In this document: in pieces, positions 18,569-28,047 of the stretch
Layout of the letters: each line of letters starts with the position of its first letter
Numbering within the stretch: position 1 is the stretch's first letter
Assembly (NCBI RefSeq): GCF_963678635.1
Contig: NC_087069.1
Span: forward strand, 8,688,633 to 8,752,632
From: Symsagittifera roscoffensis
Lineage: Eukaryota > Xenacoelomorpha > Acoela > Convolutidae
Direction of reading: 5' to 3'
DNA length: 64,000 bases
Program-made: the position numbers and the translations under genes
Notes under the pieces: generated by a model
Database searches by the model: none
The model's input: the letters and a program-made list of their open reading frames with translations, nothing else
Told to the model about the DNA's origin: nothing

Positions 18569-20986
18569 TTACTGTGTCATCAATACCTGGAGGGTCTGAT
18601 GTTGTTTCTGGATTAGATTGTACTTGATTGATTTGTCTTTGATGTTTAGGTGTACTACTTCTGTGGCGATTATTAGAATTTTATAGTTATTATTATTCCG
18701 GTGTGGTGATTGGGAATAATTTCTATAACGATTATTATAACTTGAGTGTCGATTTTGTGAATTATTTCGCGATCTGTTTTGGTAATTATTGTTTGGTCTG
18801 TTATAGTTCGATCTATTATATGAGTTATTCCTTGATTGATTGTTCGGGTAATTCTGGTTTCGGTTGTTTGAATAACTTCTATTTCGATTATAGGAGTAGT
18901 TTCTATTCCTATTGTATGATGAATTTCGTGATTGGTTGTTTGGATAGTAGTTATTTCTTGATTGGGAATTAGATCTAGAAACAAATCGTTGTGTATTTGA
19001 ATTTGATCTGGAGTAGTTATTTCGACTATTTGGTCTATTGTAGTGATTTTGTGATGAATTATTCGTGTTTCTTCGTTCTGGTGATCTTCCTCTATAACTT
19101 GAGTTATATGGTGATTGATTTCTTGTATAATTTGTATTGTTCGGGAGTGGTTTTCCTGAACTGTTGTTGCTGTAGACTGTTTTGTTCGGTAGATTTTGAT
19201 CTTTTTTCATGTATTGATAGAATGATTTATTTGGTTCTTTATATTTTTGAGGTTTATTTTGATTGTCTTGCTGTTTTTGTCTACATTCGGAAATACTATG
19301 TCCGTATCGTCGGCAATAATTACACCATTTTTTGAAAGATGGTTTGCCTTTAAAGTTTGGGTTCTTTTCGTAAATATTGAGTATTTCAGTGATTTTTTCA
19401 ACGAGGTCTGTCTCTGATTCCTGTATATTATTAATATTAGTGGGAGTCGTTTCAATTCTGTTAACGTATTGTAATTTCAGATTTTCCGTTTCTTCTAGTT
19501 TCATCGTGATTTCTGCTTGTTCTAATTTGTCTACTAGTTTTCGAAAATCTAAATCGGGTTCTCGAATTGAAGAAGGATGGGATGCTCTCTTTTTTATTGC
19601 TATTTTCCTTAATTGTGGTGTTAAGGTCATCATTAAGATTTCTGTCATCTTTGTGTTTTTATAGTCATGTGTATTTAATGAATATGCTTTTCGAACTAGT
19701 GTTTCGATTCGTACTGCTATTTGCTTGATGGTTTCGTTTGGTAATCTGCGAATTTCATTACATAAAACTCTTTGTTGTTGTTTGTTTCTTTCGGAGTCAA
19801 ACATTTTTGAAAATTCCTGTGTAAACCTTTTCCAGTTTGATTTTATTTCTAGAGGTAGTACTGAAAACCATTTTTGGGCTGCGCCATCTAAGGTTGTTTG
19901 TATTAACGCTGTGCGTCGATGTATCCAATTTTGATGTAGTGGCGTATTAATTGGTTCAGGTCCAATATTTAAAATCAGGTTTGCTGTTACTGCATTTAAA
20001 TAATCTTCTACAGAGTATTCAGGGTCTGTTCCTGTGAAAACCATTAAAGGTTTGTTTGATGTTATTGATGATCCACCCATAAGGTATGGATTCATTGTCA
20101 TTTGTAATGATTCTGCTGCATTTGGCATTTGAGAAAAATTTGAAAGTTGGTTTCTTGTTATTTCATGTTGTTGGAGATAATATGGGAGTGGTATTTCATT
20201 TTGCATTTGTGATGGTTGATACGAGTGTGCAGTCATTGGATTTTGTTGTTGAATTGGTTGAAAAGATTGTGTATTAATTAGATTTTGTTGTTGAATTGGT
20301 TGTTGATGTTGTGCATCTATTGGTTGTGGAGAGAAATTTCTATGATTTGTACGTGTTCTCTGTATTCCTTGTCTACGATATTCTTGAGTATTTGGTGCAA
20401 ATATATCTGGTTGTAAGAAATCATCATCTGAGGATAAATAATCCATCTGATAAGATGTCTGTTTTTTATTTTTATTTTGTTGAAAAAATGGGTAATTTTC
20501 ACTATGATCCTGTGGAGGATTTGTTTGGAAATTTATTGAATTAGGTTGGGTCATTGGGTTATCCCAATTTCGAGATCTTGTATATTGGTTAAAATTTCTT
20601 TGTGGTTGGTTATATGTTTTTGATGGATGTGTATAATTATAATTATGGTCTGCAAAGTTGTTTCTAGTGAATGTTTTGCGTGTTTTTGATGGTATTGTCA
20701 TGGGTCTGTATGTTTGGTAATCCATATGTGAATATTTAGGAGCAACCGAAGGTTTAACGGTTGATTGTAAGGTTACCTGTGTTTGTGAAGGATTTGTATT
20801 TCTTGGTGTTGTTAAATTTGGGCGTATTGGTGAAATACTTTGTTGTGTAGTTGTTGTGTGTACAATTTCTTCATTTATGAAGTGTGATGGTGTCTGGATA
20901 TCTTGTTGAGTAAGATTCCTAGTTCCATTGAGGTTTTCATTATGTATGACTGTAGAGTTTAAACTATTATTTTGTGTATCGGGCAA
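18569..20986 (-). CDS. gag: Retroelement Gag
   Basis: 805 aa structural protein that would assemble particles and bind RNA. Residues 1-300 are rich in Gln, Asn, Thr and Pro. A Gag capsid-like region covers about 310-490 (PLMVFTGTDPEYSVEDYLNA; AAQKWFSVLPLEIKSNWKRF; RRLPNETIKQIAVRIETLV). One CCHC zinc knuckle, CNYCRRYGHSISEC, sits at 555-568 (CX2CX4HX4C). Residues about 600-770 are a low-complexity tail built from Asn, Arg, Ser and Tyr (short SRNNSYNR-type repeats), prion-like in composition and probably RNA-binding. It is longer than most gypsy Gags (300-500 aa) because of both disordered ends. It starts 9 bases after the ORF2 stop. Confidence 0.92.
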   Translation of the reverse strand: MPDTQNNSLNSTVIHNENLNGTRNLTQQDIQTPSHFINEEIVHTTTTQQSISPIRPNLTTPRNTNPSQTQVTLQSTVKPSVAPKYSHMDYQTYRPMTIPSKTRKTFTRNNFADHNYNYTHPSKTYNQPQRNFNQYTRSRNWDNPMTQPNSINFQTNPPQDHSENYPFFQQNKNKKQTSYQMDYLSSDDDFLQPDIFAPNTQEYRRQGIQRTRTNHRNFSPQPIDAQHQQPIQQQNLINTQSFQPIQQQNPMTAHSYQPSQMQNEIPLPYYLQQHEITRNQLSNFSQMPNAAESLQMTMNPYLMGGSSITSNKPLMVFTGTDPEYSVEDYLNAVTANLILNIGPEPINTPLHQNWIHRRTALIQTTLDGAAQKWFSVLPLEIKSNWKRFTQEFSKMFDSERNKQQQRVLCNEIRRLPNETIKQIAVRIETLVRKAYSLNTHDYKNTKMTEILMMTLTPQLRKIAIKKRASHPSSIREPDLDFRKLVDKLEQAEITMKLEETENLKLQYVNRIETTPTNINNIQESETDLVEKITEILNIYEKNPNFKGKPSFKKWCNYCRRYGHSISECRQKQQDNQNKPQKYKEPNKSFYQYMKKDQNLPNKTVYSNNSSGKPLPNNTNYTRNQSPYNSSYRGRSPERRNTNNSSQNHYNRPNSRNNYSRSNSNTQRFVSRSNSQSRNNYYPNNQSRNSSYNRNRNYSYNRNRSYSNNRNQNYPNNQSRNNSYNRSNYNRPNNNYQNRSRNNSQNRHSSYNNRYRNYSQSPHRNNNNYKILIIATEVVHLNIKDKSIKYNLIQKQHQTLQVLMTQ

Positions 20987-20995
20987 AAATGTATT

Positions 20996-21847
20996 TTAGT
21001 TTAATGGTGTTGCATCAATGGTGAGTGGTATTACTTTTACATAATCTCTTATGTAAGATATCGTACTTATTGCTTGACTTGAAATTGATTGTGGGAAGCT
21101 TATAAATGCGGGATGAGACCATTCGGGGTCCCAAACATAATCTGATTGTTCTGTGATAGCGGTATCATCGTTCGAGTTTTGGGGTCTAAAATTTTTTCTT
21201 GCTTGTGCAATTAAATCAATATTGTGTGTGAAATAATCTATTATGAACCATGCCAAAATTTTTTGTAGATCGTGTTTTGTATGTTGTGAAACGTCGTCTT
21301 TCGTGAATTTTTCTTTAATGATGTTTAAATAACTAGAGAGTAGTGTGATTTCATGTCGTACTCTTAAATGTTTAGATGTTTCTGTCGGTGAGACATTTGT
21401 TATTGGGATTTCGTTTTCTAATATCGAAATATAACTATATATTATTGCGAAAACTTCATTGGTGAATATGGAGTTTGCTCTTTGTGAGTTATGATATTGG
21501 ATGCTTTTTATATATTCTGAAAAAACTTTTGAAAATTCTAAATCAAGATCGTCTGTTTGAATTGTATATTTTCTATTATTATGGTTTGGTGAGCTGAATT
21601 CTATGGAGTAGATTCCATACTGTTGTGTTATGTTGCATATATCTTTTAAGTAGTGGTCTATGATTTGTCTTTTGATTTTTACATCTGGGAACTCTGTTTT
21701 ACATGGACTGATTCCGGGTTCAAATAAATTTAATAGTAAATTTTTGCAAAATATATGCTGTCCTCTATCAGTGGTTGCATCTACTATAAAAGGAAAGATT
21801 TCATCATCATCTGGACTTTCTTCACCTGGGGTGTGCGTTGAGCTCAT
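20996..21847 (-). CDS. Retroelement ORF2, unknown 283-aa protein upstream of gag
   Basis: No family recognised. It begins with an acidic stretch (PGEESPDDDEIFPFIVDA) and continues as a helix-rich, soluble-looking chain (LKDICNITQQYGIYSIEF; KHDLQKILAWFIIDYFTHNI) with no membrane segment, zinc finger or catalytic motif that I can name. It overlaps ORF1 by 26 bases and ends 9 bases before gag, so one RNA would carry ORF1-ORF2-gag. A second Gag-like or regulatory product is possible. Genes between the LTR and gag are rare in Ty3/gypsy elements. Confidence 0.75.
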   Translation of the reverse strand: MSSTHTPGEESPDDDEIFPFIVDATTDRGQHIFCKNLLLNLFEPGISPCKTEFPDVKIKRQIIDHYLKDICNITQQYGIYSIEFSSPNHNNRKYTIQTDDLDLEFSKVFSEYIKSIQYHNSQRANSIFTNEVFAIIYSYISILENEIPITNVSPTETSKHLRVRHEITLLSSYLNIIKEKFTKDDVSQHTKHDLQKILAWFIIDYFTHNIDLIAQARKNFRPQNSNDDTAITEQSDYVWDPEWSHPAFISFPQSISSQAISTISYIRDYVKVIPLTIDATPLN

Positions 21848-22289
21848 TTTTTCGTTCGATGACTGTTAATATGTAATTATTAATGTGTCGAATTGGTTGA
21901 TTCCAATTGTATAAATGTACTGGTTTGTGTTTATACTGCTTTTTTATTCTTCTTTTTCCTCTTTTTGATGAATTTGAAGTTGTTTCTGAGTCAGAAAAAT
22001 ATAATTGATCGTGAAGTGGGCAATTTTTATCTATTGATTCTTTTAGTTTGTAAAGTTCGTCTAAACTGTTGGTTTCTGATTCTGAAAATGCGTTTCGATT
22101 TTTTGAAAATCTTTTTCGTGTTATTTGTCTTTGTTTCGTTATTATTTTTCTTTTTAGTGTTTGTCGTTTTGTTCGAATGTATCCAACTGTTTGTGTATGA
22201 GGCGTGATTACAAGGTCGTATTTTTTGTTATCTATTTCACCATTGTGTAAAACGATTGTTTGTTTATTTCCTAGGTTTTTAAATGACAT
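21822..22289 (-). CDS. Retroelement ORF1, basic 155-aa protein
   Basis: Unrecognised. Very basic in the middle (RTKRQTLKRKIITKQRQITRKRF) with a second basic patch (KRGKRRIKKQYKHK) that looks like a nuclear-localisation or RNA-binding signal. A Ser/Glu/Asp patch lies between them. The ATG is preceded by the element leader and is the first long frame in it. Its 3' end overlaps ORF2 by 26 bases. By position and charge it could be a regulatory RNA-binding protein comparable in role to retroviral Tat or Rev, but this is only an inference. Confidence 0.65.
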   Translation of the reverse strand: MSFKNLGNKQTIVLHNGEIDNKKYDLVITPHTQTVGYIRTKRQTLKRKIITKQRQITRKRFSKNRNAFSESETNSLDELYKLKESIDKNCPLHDQLYFSDSETTSNSSKRGKRRIKKQYKHKPVHLYNWNQPIRHINNYILTVIERKNELNAHPR

Positions 22290-23540
22290 AAGGTTTAGGA
22301 TGACGGATGCAAAAGGTTGTTAAATGGTTTCTATTTTCTTAAACTGTTAGTTCTTACGATTTTTTGGTTAGCTTAACCTGGGTCTGTTTGTTCAGGGTTG
22401 GAGAGAAAAGTATATCGATTCCGAAGAATGATTTTTTACTTTCTCGTGGCTAGTATAAGTTAAGGTGTTAACTTACTTAATCTTACTTAGGGGTAGTGAT
22501 TGTGTTCAAGGGTTGGAGAATAGTAAATCGATCCACAAGGTTCAGGTATAATTAGAACGCGAGTAGTTCGTTAGATACTATTTTAAACTTACTAAGTCTA
22601 AGATTTATCCTGGGTCTGTTAAGAGGGGGGGTCAAGTGAAGGATGAATAACCGAAGTTCTTCACTGTTTATCCTAATTTGAATGATTAGTTTTGTTTAAA
22701 AATTTCTATTAGTCTTAGGTCTTTAGAAAGGGTTGGGTAGTGAATCGACGTTTGAGGTCGTTAGACACTAATTAAGTGGGTGGGGGAGAACAAAGTTGTT
22801 CTGTTTGATCCAAGGATAAGCCTTGATGATCAAATTTGAAATTTAATTAAGTAGAAAATGATTTAAGATCCAAGGATAAGCCTTGATGATCTGGTTTTAA
22901 AATTAAGTGAATTTAAGTTTTAATAAATTTTTAAATGTGTGTAAAGGAAAGATTTAGTGTTTTGATGATATTAGTAGGTTTATGATTGCTGTTATGTTTT
23001 AGGTGATGGAGCTGGAACAACAGGATGATTTATGATTACTAACCATTTATTGTCATGCTACTAATTTTTATTTTTTATTTTTCAATAAATATTTTTCAAA
23101 CATGTTTTGTATATTACTGCAGAGTTTTAGGAAAACGATCTTAGATCTTTTTATCAATCGTTATTGTATATTAATAATTTTGTTTAGCGCCTGAAATGAT
23201 TTTGAAGATTAACTTCAAGGTTTTATGTTTGCAAATGAAAATCTAAATTCATTGCCAGTAGTATTCTAAATATAAAAGTTTGTTCTGGTTTTTGCCTAAC
23301 TATCATATAGCTATATGGCAAGTTTCTACTTTGTCGTATGTCGTCTCTGGTTCGAGGTCTTCTTCCAATTCCGGGTAGTTCTGTTATGGTTCGGAATATT
23401 GGCTCTGATCTATTGAGTCGTAGAGACATTTCGATTAAATTATTGTCGTATAACATTTTGTAAATGTTTTTGTCTAATTTCTAATCTATTTTGGTTAATT
23501 CTAAGCTATTAAGGTCTTGTTCGAGACTTATGGTCGCACC
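22290..23540 (-). promoter_or_regulatory. Retroelement leader with repeated modules
   Basis: 1.25 kb between primer site and ORF1. A degenerate module (GGTCTGTT...AGGGTTGGAGA...AAATCGAT) recurs about every 110 bases near 22380, 22501, 22611 and 22713. A 25-base sequence containing AAGGATAAGCCTT is exactly repeated at 22807-22831 and 22867-22891; each copy can fold into an AAGG/CCTT stem with a 5-base loop. On the element strand a perfect 5' splice consensus GTAAGT lies at 22476-22471, usable for subgenomic mRNAs. Packaging, dimerisation or enhancer roles are plausible. Confidence 0.55.
23223..23456 (-). CDS. Possible 77-codon leader ORF
   Basis: The first ATG frame in element sense, 88 bases downstream of the 5' LTR. 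The predicted peptide is basic in the middle (RRPRTRDDIRQSRNL) and unlike anything I recognise. It could be a real leader peptide, a donor of an AUG by splicing to the methionine-free ORF5, or chance. Nothing beyond position supports it. Confidence 0.25.
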   Translation of the reverse strand: MLYDNNLIEMSLRLNRSEPIFRTITELPGIGRRPRTRDDIRQSRNLPYSYMIVRQKPEQTFIFRILLAMNLDFHLQT

Positions 23541-23541
23541 A
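23524..23541 (-). promoter_or_regulatory. Primer binding site
   Basis: Two bases inside the 5' LTR, on the element strand, reads TGGTGCGACCATAAGTCT. TGG at this place pairs with the CCA end of a tRNA, so the primer tRNA should end CTTATGGTCGCACCA. I do not recognise this as one of the Lys, Ser, Arg, Leu or Met primer sequences used by well-known gypsy elements. Confidence 0.65.
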
Positions 23542-23543
23542 GA

Positions 23544-23953
23544 TGAGTTAGGACCGAGTTGGTTAACTCATAGAGTAATTTCGGATAGGGTACACCGTCT
23601 GCTCGTCACGCTATCTTATTTTCGGCCGGATAGATTCGTGCAACTTCTTAGTCTAATACCGATCCTAATCTTACTCTTATACTATCTAGTCTCAGGTTGT
23701 TTAACTAGTCTCTGCTAGGCTCAATAGATCTAGGGTATACTGGTTTATTGCGGCTGCTGAAGTACTCGGGAGAGTCCAACTAATTTCTAAGTTAAATTCA
23801 AATCTCTCTGGTGCTGAAATTACAAGTAACTTCAGCACTTACAAATAAGTGGGTTGTTAGTTAGATGGATCATGATTGGTTAATATTAAATACTTTACAT
23901 TGGTAAAATATCTAATTTATCCAATCATAAAATGTAGTTTAGATCAGGTTCCA
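23544..23953 (-). repeat. 5' LTR (element sense)
   Basis: The upstream LTR of the element, 410 bp, TG...CA ends on the - strand, apparently identical to 5038-5447. It would supply the promoter; no single TATA box stands out in its AT-rich U3-like first 100 bases, though several TATTTAA/GGATAAA-like sequences occur there. Confidence 0.95.
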
Positions 23954-23957
23954 CTAG
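23954..23957. repeat. Target site duplication (CTAG), right copy
   Basis: Matches 5034-5037 and closes the element. Confidence 0.85.
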
Positions 23958-26133
23958 GTCAGCTTCAAAATAGGTTTTTGTTGAATAACTCAATTGCTGA
24001 AGTAGTAAAGGAATTGTAATTTTGCTATTTTCACTTGCGAAAAACATCCAAAAATATGGCACAAAATTTTTGCATCGCTGAGTTTCTTGCTATTTGCTTT
24101 ATTTACGCGAAGTTATATTATCTATTTATTTTAAATAGTTGTTTTTGAACTACTTGTTTCGTGTTGTTTTGCCATTTATTGTACTTCTGAAACAAAGTTG
24201 AGTTTTCATTAATAGAAGTGTGAACACAATATTCTACAAACAGTAGAAAAAAACCTTAAAGCCATTCCTCACCCATTTTTTCCATAGCGTGTCTTCATTC
24301 ATGGCAAACATAATGATTTAAACACTTTTGAATCTTAAAAAATTTTCTCCGAGAGAAAGGACCAATATACCAGGTATTTACCTCTCTACGGAGAATTTTT
24401 GTTGTGCCCGGTCTAAAAATTTTTACAAATTTTTTCGCCCTCCCCACAAGTAAAAGCCACAATTTGATGTCGGCCCCCCAGCGCCAACCTTTTGAGGGAG
24501 AGGCTGATAATGTGACCTCTTCATAATCAGTCATTATGTTTTAAGAGTCAATGAACGAAGTGAAGACCCTTGTATAGGTCTTAATATGTTTTTAAGTTTT
24601 TTTCAGCAAAAGTCTCAGAATTTGTTCAAGCTTTAGTTTAGTTCACTTTCCTGCTAAAATGAAGGCAGATTTCGTGCAAGGAAGGCTAACAGCAGTTGTA
24701 AAAGTCCGGAAAATGTGATCGAATTCTAGTTTTGAGCATAAATTTCAATTTATATTTCCCAGCAAGGAAACAAAACTTTCATGTTTTGATCCAGTGTTCT
24801 CAAATTGGGTTATCAGAAAGTGCCCATCATAAATTGTTTTTTTATATTCAAAGAGTTTTAAGGATATATATTCGAAGAATATACTTGCATTTATTGGCTT
24901 CTCTTAAACTCGAAAGCTGTAATTTATGTAAAAAAAAATAGTCAGTTTTTTTGGTTTCCTTGCGTTCATTGACTCTTTTCCAACAGCCTGTTGGCTTCGT
25001 TTTGATAATACAAATCGGAGGCATAGCAGCATGCATTACTGCCTATGCATTCGTCAAACCCTCAATATTGTAAAGACCACAATTTGTTCAAGCTCGATTT
25101 TGATTTGGCGCTCCGGTATTGTGGGGTCGTTGCATTGTGGCGATCTGTTAGTGATGCTATGCTGTCCAGCAATCATGTGATTGCTGGTTCAACTCGCGCG
25201 AGCGCTGTTGTTTTCAAGGTGAGCGCTTGCAAATAAGTCATCGCTTAATTGGTGCTGAACATATATACGGTCTTGTCAACTTAGATAAGTAACCTTCGGA
25301 TTAGGTCTCCGGGTTAGAACAACAAAAATTTAACCACAAACTTTAATGCTATCAAAATACACACAATGAGGCTTATTTTTTCCGTAATTTATCAAAAACA
25401 CTTTCTGGTGTAACTGCCTTTAATGAATAGTTTCCCATATACCGTCTATTTGTCATGTTTTTTCATTTAGCTTGATGATTTGGTGCAAGTCAAGAGTCCA
25501 TGGATGCTTCTACTTCTATTCTTTTTGCCTTAGTCTTCATCAATCTGGATATTGCAATCGTGGGTTTGCGGTGCTTCTTAATTGGAAGTTACTGAGTCCT
25601 ATGCCCAATAACTTTATCTGAGATTAACCTTAACATTTATAGCTTTGGCATAGTATTGTGATTTGTTAATTAGAACTTTGTTTTTTTTTATAATAGATTT
25701 AGAATAGAGTTGTAGATGCAAAATTCAAAAAACTAGACGCGAGAAAATTAACAGAGATGGAATTAACTGATGGAACTTTATAAGCGGATATTATTTTCAA
25801 AATTGACAAATATCCAGTTTTTCGTAAAACGGATTGCATTCGCGATTTGGGGTCATTTTCCTAGATGAGCTAATCGAACCAAAGTGAACCTGGGTTTGTG
25901 TTTGAATCTCAGTTTGAGCAATTTTTTTTTAAAAAGATCATTTTTGCGCTGTATAATCGAAAAAGATGCAGATCGAATTGAAATAACTGTTATACCAAGT
26001 AGACCAAGTTATGATTTTTCATCATAACATTTAATTTGCATTCAATTTGTTAACATTTAATTCCCGAAAGCGTTATGTCGGTGGGCTGTTAATTTCAACC
26101 CATTTACACATTCTTCATTTTGCTTAATTCTAG
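23958..26133. other. Intron 2, right part
   Basis: 2.2 kb of AT-rich intron from the retroelement to the TTAATTCTAG acceptor of exon 3. It includes a possible SINE near 25130. Frames such as 24295-24534 (-) lack support and probably reflect old repeat fragments. Confidence 0.6.
25130..25250 (+). repeat. Possible tRNA-derived SINE head
   Basis: A GC-richer island in AT-rich intron contains an A-box-like TGGCGATCTGTTAG (25138-25151) and a B-box-like GGTTCAACTCG (25186-25196; consensus GGTTCGANTCC). The 48-base spacing is right for a tRNA-type internal pol III promoter, and CAGCAATC/GATTGCTG just before the B box can pair. No cloverleaf closes, so it is not a working tRNA gene. Confidence 0.4.
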
Positions 26134-26789
26134 GAGTTGGCGACAGTTTCTATGACACTGCAAACTTATTTGTCAAATGGTCGCAGAAGGATTTCCATGA
26201 AACAGGAAAAATGTTCCCAATCTTCGGAATTTGTCTCGGATTTCAAGCACTTCTTCGTATTTTCAACCACGGAATAGACCCTCTTACAACGACTAACGGA
26301 ACCCAAGACGTGTCGATGATTTTAAATTTCACTAAAACGGCAAAATCATCTGCATTATTTTCAGAAATGCCAATTTGGATGTATGAACATCTTCAAAACA
26401 AAAACAGTACAGCTAATTTTCACGTAAATTCCACACTTGTTGGAACCTACGAAGAATCGAAGCTACTCAAAGATGCGTTTAATATCCTTTCGACAAATAT
26501 GGACATTAACGGGCAAGAGTTTTTGTCCACGATAGAGCACAAAAATATGCCCATATATGGTATTCAATGGCATGTAGAAGCAAATCAGTTTCGTCTTCCA
26601 CCCAGCGATAAAATCGATCATTCAATTGAATCTGTTAAAGTTATGCAATTTATTTCTAATTTTTTCGCAGAGGAAATGAAAAAATCATGCAACGTTTACG
26701 CTTCTGAGGAATTCATGAAGAATCAAATTTGGAACTACAAACTCACAAATAATCAAACACAGAATCTACAAGAATTTTATTTCGATTAA
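26134..26789 (+). CDS. GGH: Gamma-glutamyl hydrolase, exon 3 (catalytic part and C-terminus)
   Basis: Last exon, after acceptor TTAATTCTAG, phase 1. The junction codon G|GA gives Gly and the chain runs GVGDSFYDTANLFVKW, the family's substrate-pocket region. The nucleophile motif G-I-C-L-G-F lies at about 26226-26243, and the catalytic His in Y-G-I-Q-W-H-V-E at about 26556-26579. The block NILSTNMDINGQEFLSTIE matches the conserved 'vlttN.d..g..fistme' region. The stop is at 26787-26789 after EFYFD. The complete spliced protein is about 340 residues, normal for the family, with all catalytic landmarks present. The gene is intact despite the 18.9-kb insertion in the preceding intron, so that intron must be spliced out over 21.6 kb. 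Confidence 0.9.
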
Positions 26790-26833
26790 AATCTTTAATT
26801 TAGATATTTCAAAATATTTTTCAATCATCTCAA

Positions 26834-26839
26834 AATAAA
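26834..26839 (+). promoter_or_regulatory. Polyadenylation signal AATAAA of the gamma-glutamyl hydrolase gene
   Basis: Canonical AATAAA 45 bases after the stop codon, followed within 20 bases by a T-rich stretch (GACTGTTTGTTTTT), as expected for a short 3' UTR. Confidence 0.7.
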
Positions 26840-28039
26840 TATCTTTGACTGTTTGTTTTTCTAAGAAGTTCGGAACAACTATAGAAATAATTCGACTCAT
26901 CTCAATGGAATTTCATCTTGGCTAATGAATAAATATTCGCTAATTTAGCCTCATTGCACAGTGCTGATTTAAATTATCCGGACGAAAAGTATAAAACTTG
27001 ACACTTAAAACTCGTTAATCTCCAATTGGGTTGACGTTACGTGAAAATTAGCGGCCACAAAGCTTGCATAGAATTTCATCAGTCATTTTTTACGGCGAAC
27101 GTCGTTGAAAAAAATTGGGAATTTAATTTTACCTCACAAACGGATTTTTTTTTTTGAGTTTTTATTCTGAAAAAAAATATGAGGAAAACACCAAGTCCAC
27201 TACTTACATAACTGCGTCAGTATCAGCCTCTTACGTAGTCCATCCAAATTTTAAAAAGAAAAAAGCTCCAAAAAAATTTGAAAAATTTAAGAACTATTTT
27301 AAAAATAAATTTTTGTCTTAAATGGTATAAAAGTTGCATTTTTTGGCTATCAAACAATAATTATTCATTTCATATAATAAGAAGGAATTTGTTTTTTTTT
27401 CTAAAATTCTCAAAAAGAAGGCTCTTATGAGCTTTGTTAGTTGTTGAACCAGTAGTTTTAGCTTAATTTTTGATTGATTAAAAATAGAGCCAAAAGTAAT
27501 TCATTTTAGAAGTGCAATTTAAAGCCGAATTTTCACCAAACAAATTTCAATACGAGAGTTCTGTTAGAATTCAAAACAATATTGGGCTCGTCATTTTTTC
27601 ATCGAATTACAATCCAATTTGAGAGAAAAGCGTTTTAAATTTCAAGGTTTTTTACCGCTTAGGTTGCTCAAGGTTACTAATTTCCCCCAATAATTTGGCA
27701 ATCACTATACATTTTGTCTGCTATTGTTGTTTGGGTGATAGTTCTGACTAAGGACCCCCAGCTAATACACCCAGTTTCCAAGGGTTTTGGGGAGGTTGCT
27801 AATTTGGTCCATTATATCATCAAAATTTATTCAGCCGAACACATTAAAGTACCTTAACTGCTCGTATCAAGGCAAAGTCCTTAATGTTCCGACTGCCCAT
27901 TATTTAGGATCGTATCGTTTTTTTTGTATATAAAATATTGCTTAACTACAAACTTAAGGCTGATAAAATCAGTGATAAATTTTGAGTCGTTCATGGAATT
28001 AGTATAACCAATAAGCTTGCCTCGATTCAATTTTGAACG
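26840..28039. other. Gene-free region after the host gene
   Basis: AT-rich sequence with poly-A/T runs and no credible coding frame on either strand. Confidence 0.5.
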
Positions 28040-28047
28040 ATTCTGAG

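Larger units (their letters stand above)
5038..23953 (-). mobile_element. Complete 18.9-kb Ty3/gypsy-type endogenous retrovirus
   Basis: Two 410-bp direct LTRs bound 18,096 bp of internal DNA; the whole is flanked by CTAG. The coding strand is -, opposite to the host gene whose intron it occupies. Order in element sense: LTR, primer site, leader, ORF1 (155 aa), ORF2 (283 aa), Gag (805 aa), Pol (1,620 aa), ORF3 (76 aa), ORF4 (62 aa), methionine-free ORF5 (378 codons), glycoprotein (872 aa), ORF7 (601 aa), 3' region, LTR. Typical Ty3/gypsy elements are 5-8 kb with two or three genes, so this one is more than twice the usual length. All frames are open and the LTRs appear identical, so it inserted recently. 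The coding strand is A-rich and G-poor throughout. Confidence 0.95.

Noticed and set aside
18673-18984. 103-codon - strand frame inside gag
   Set aside because: Alternate-phase reading of the N/R/S/Y repeat tail of Gag; low-complexity DNA keeps several phases open.
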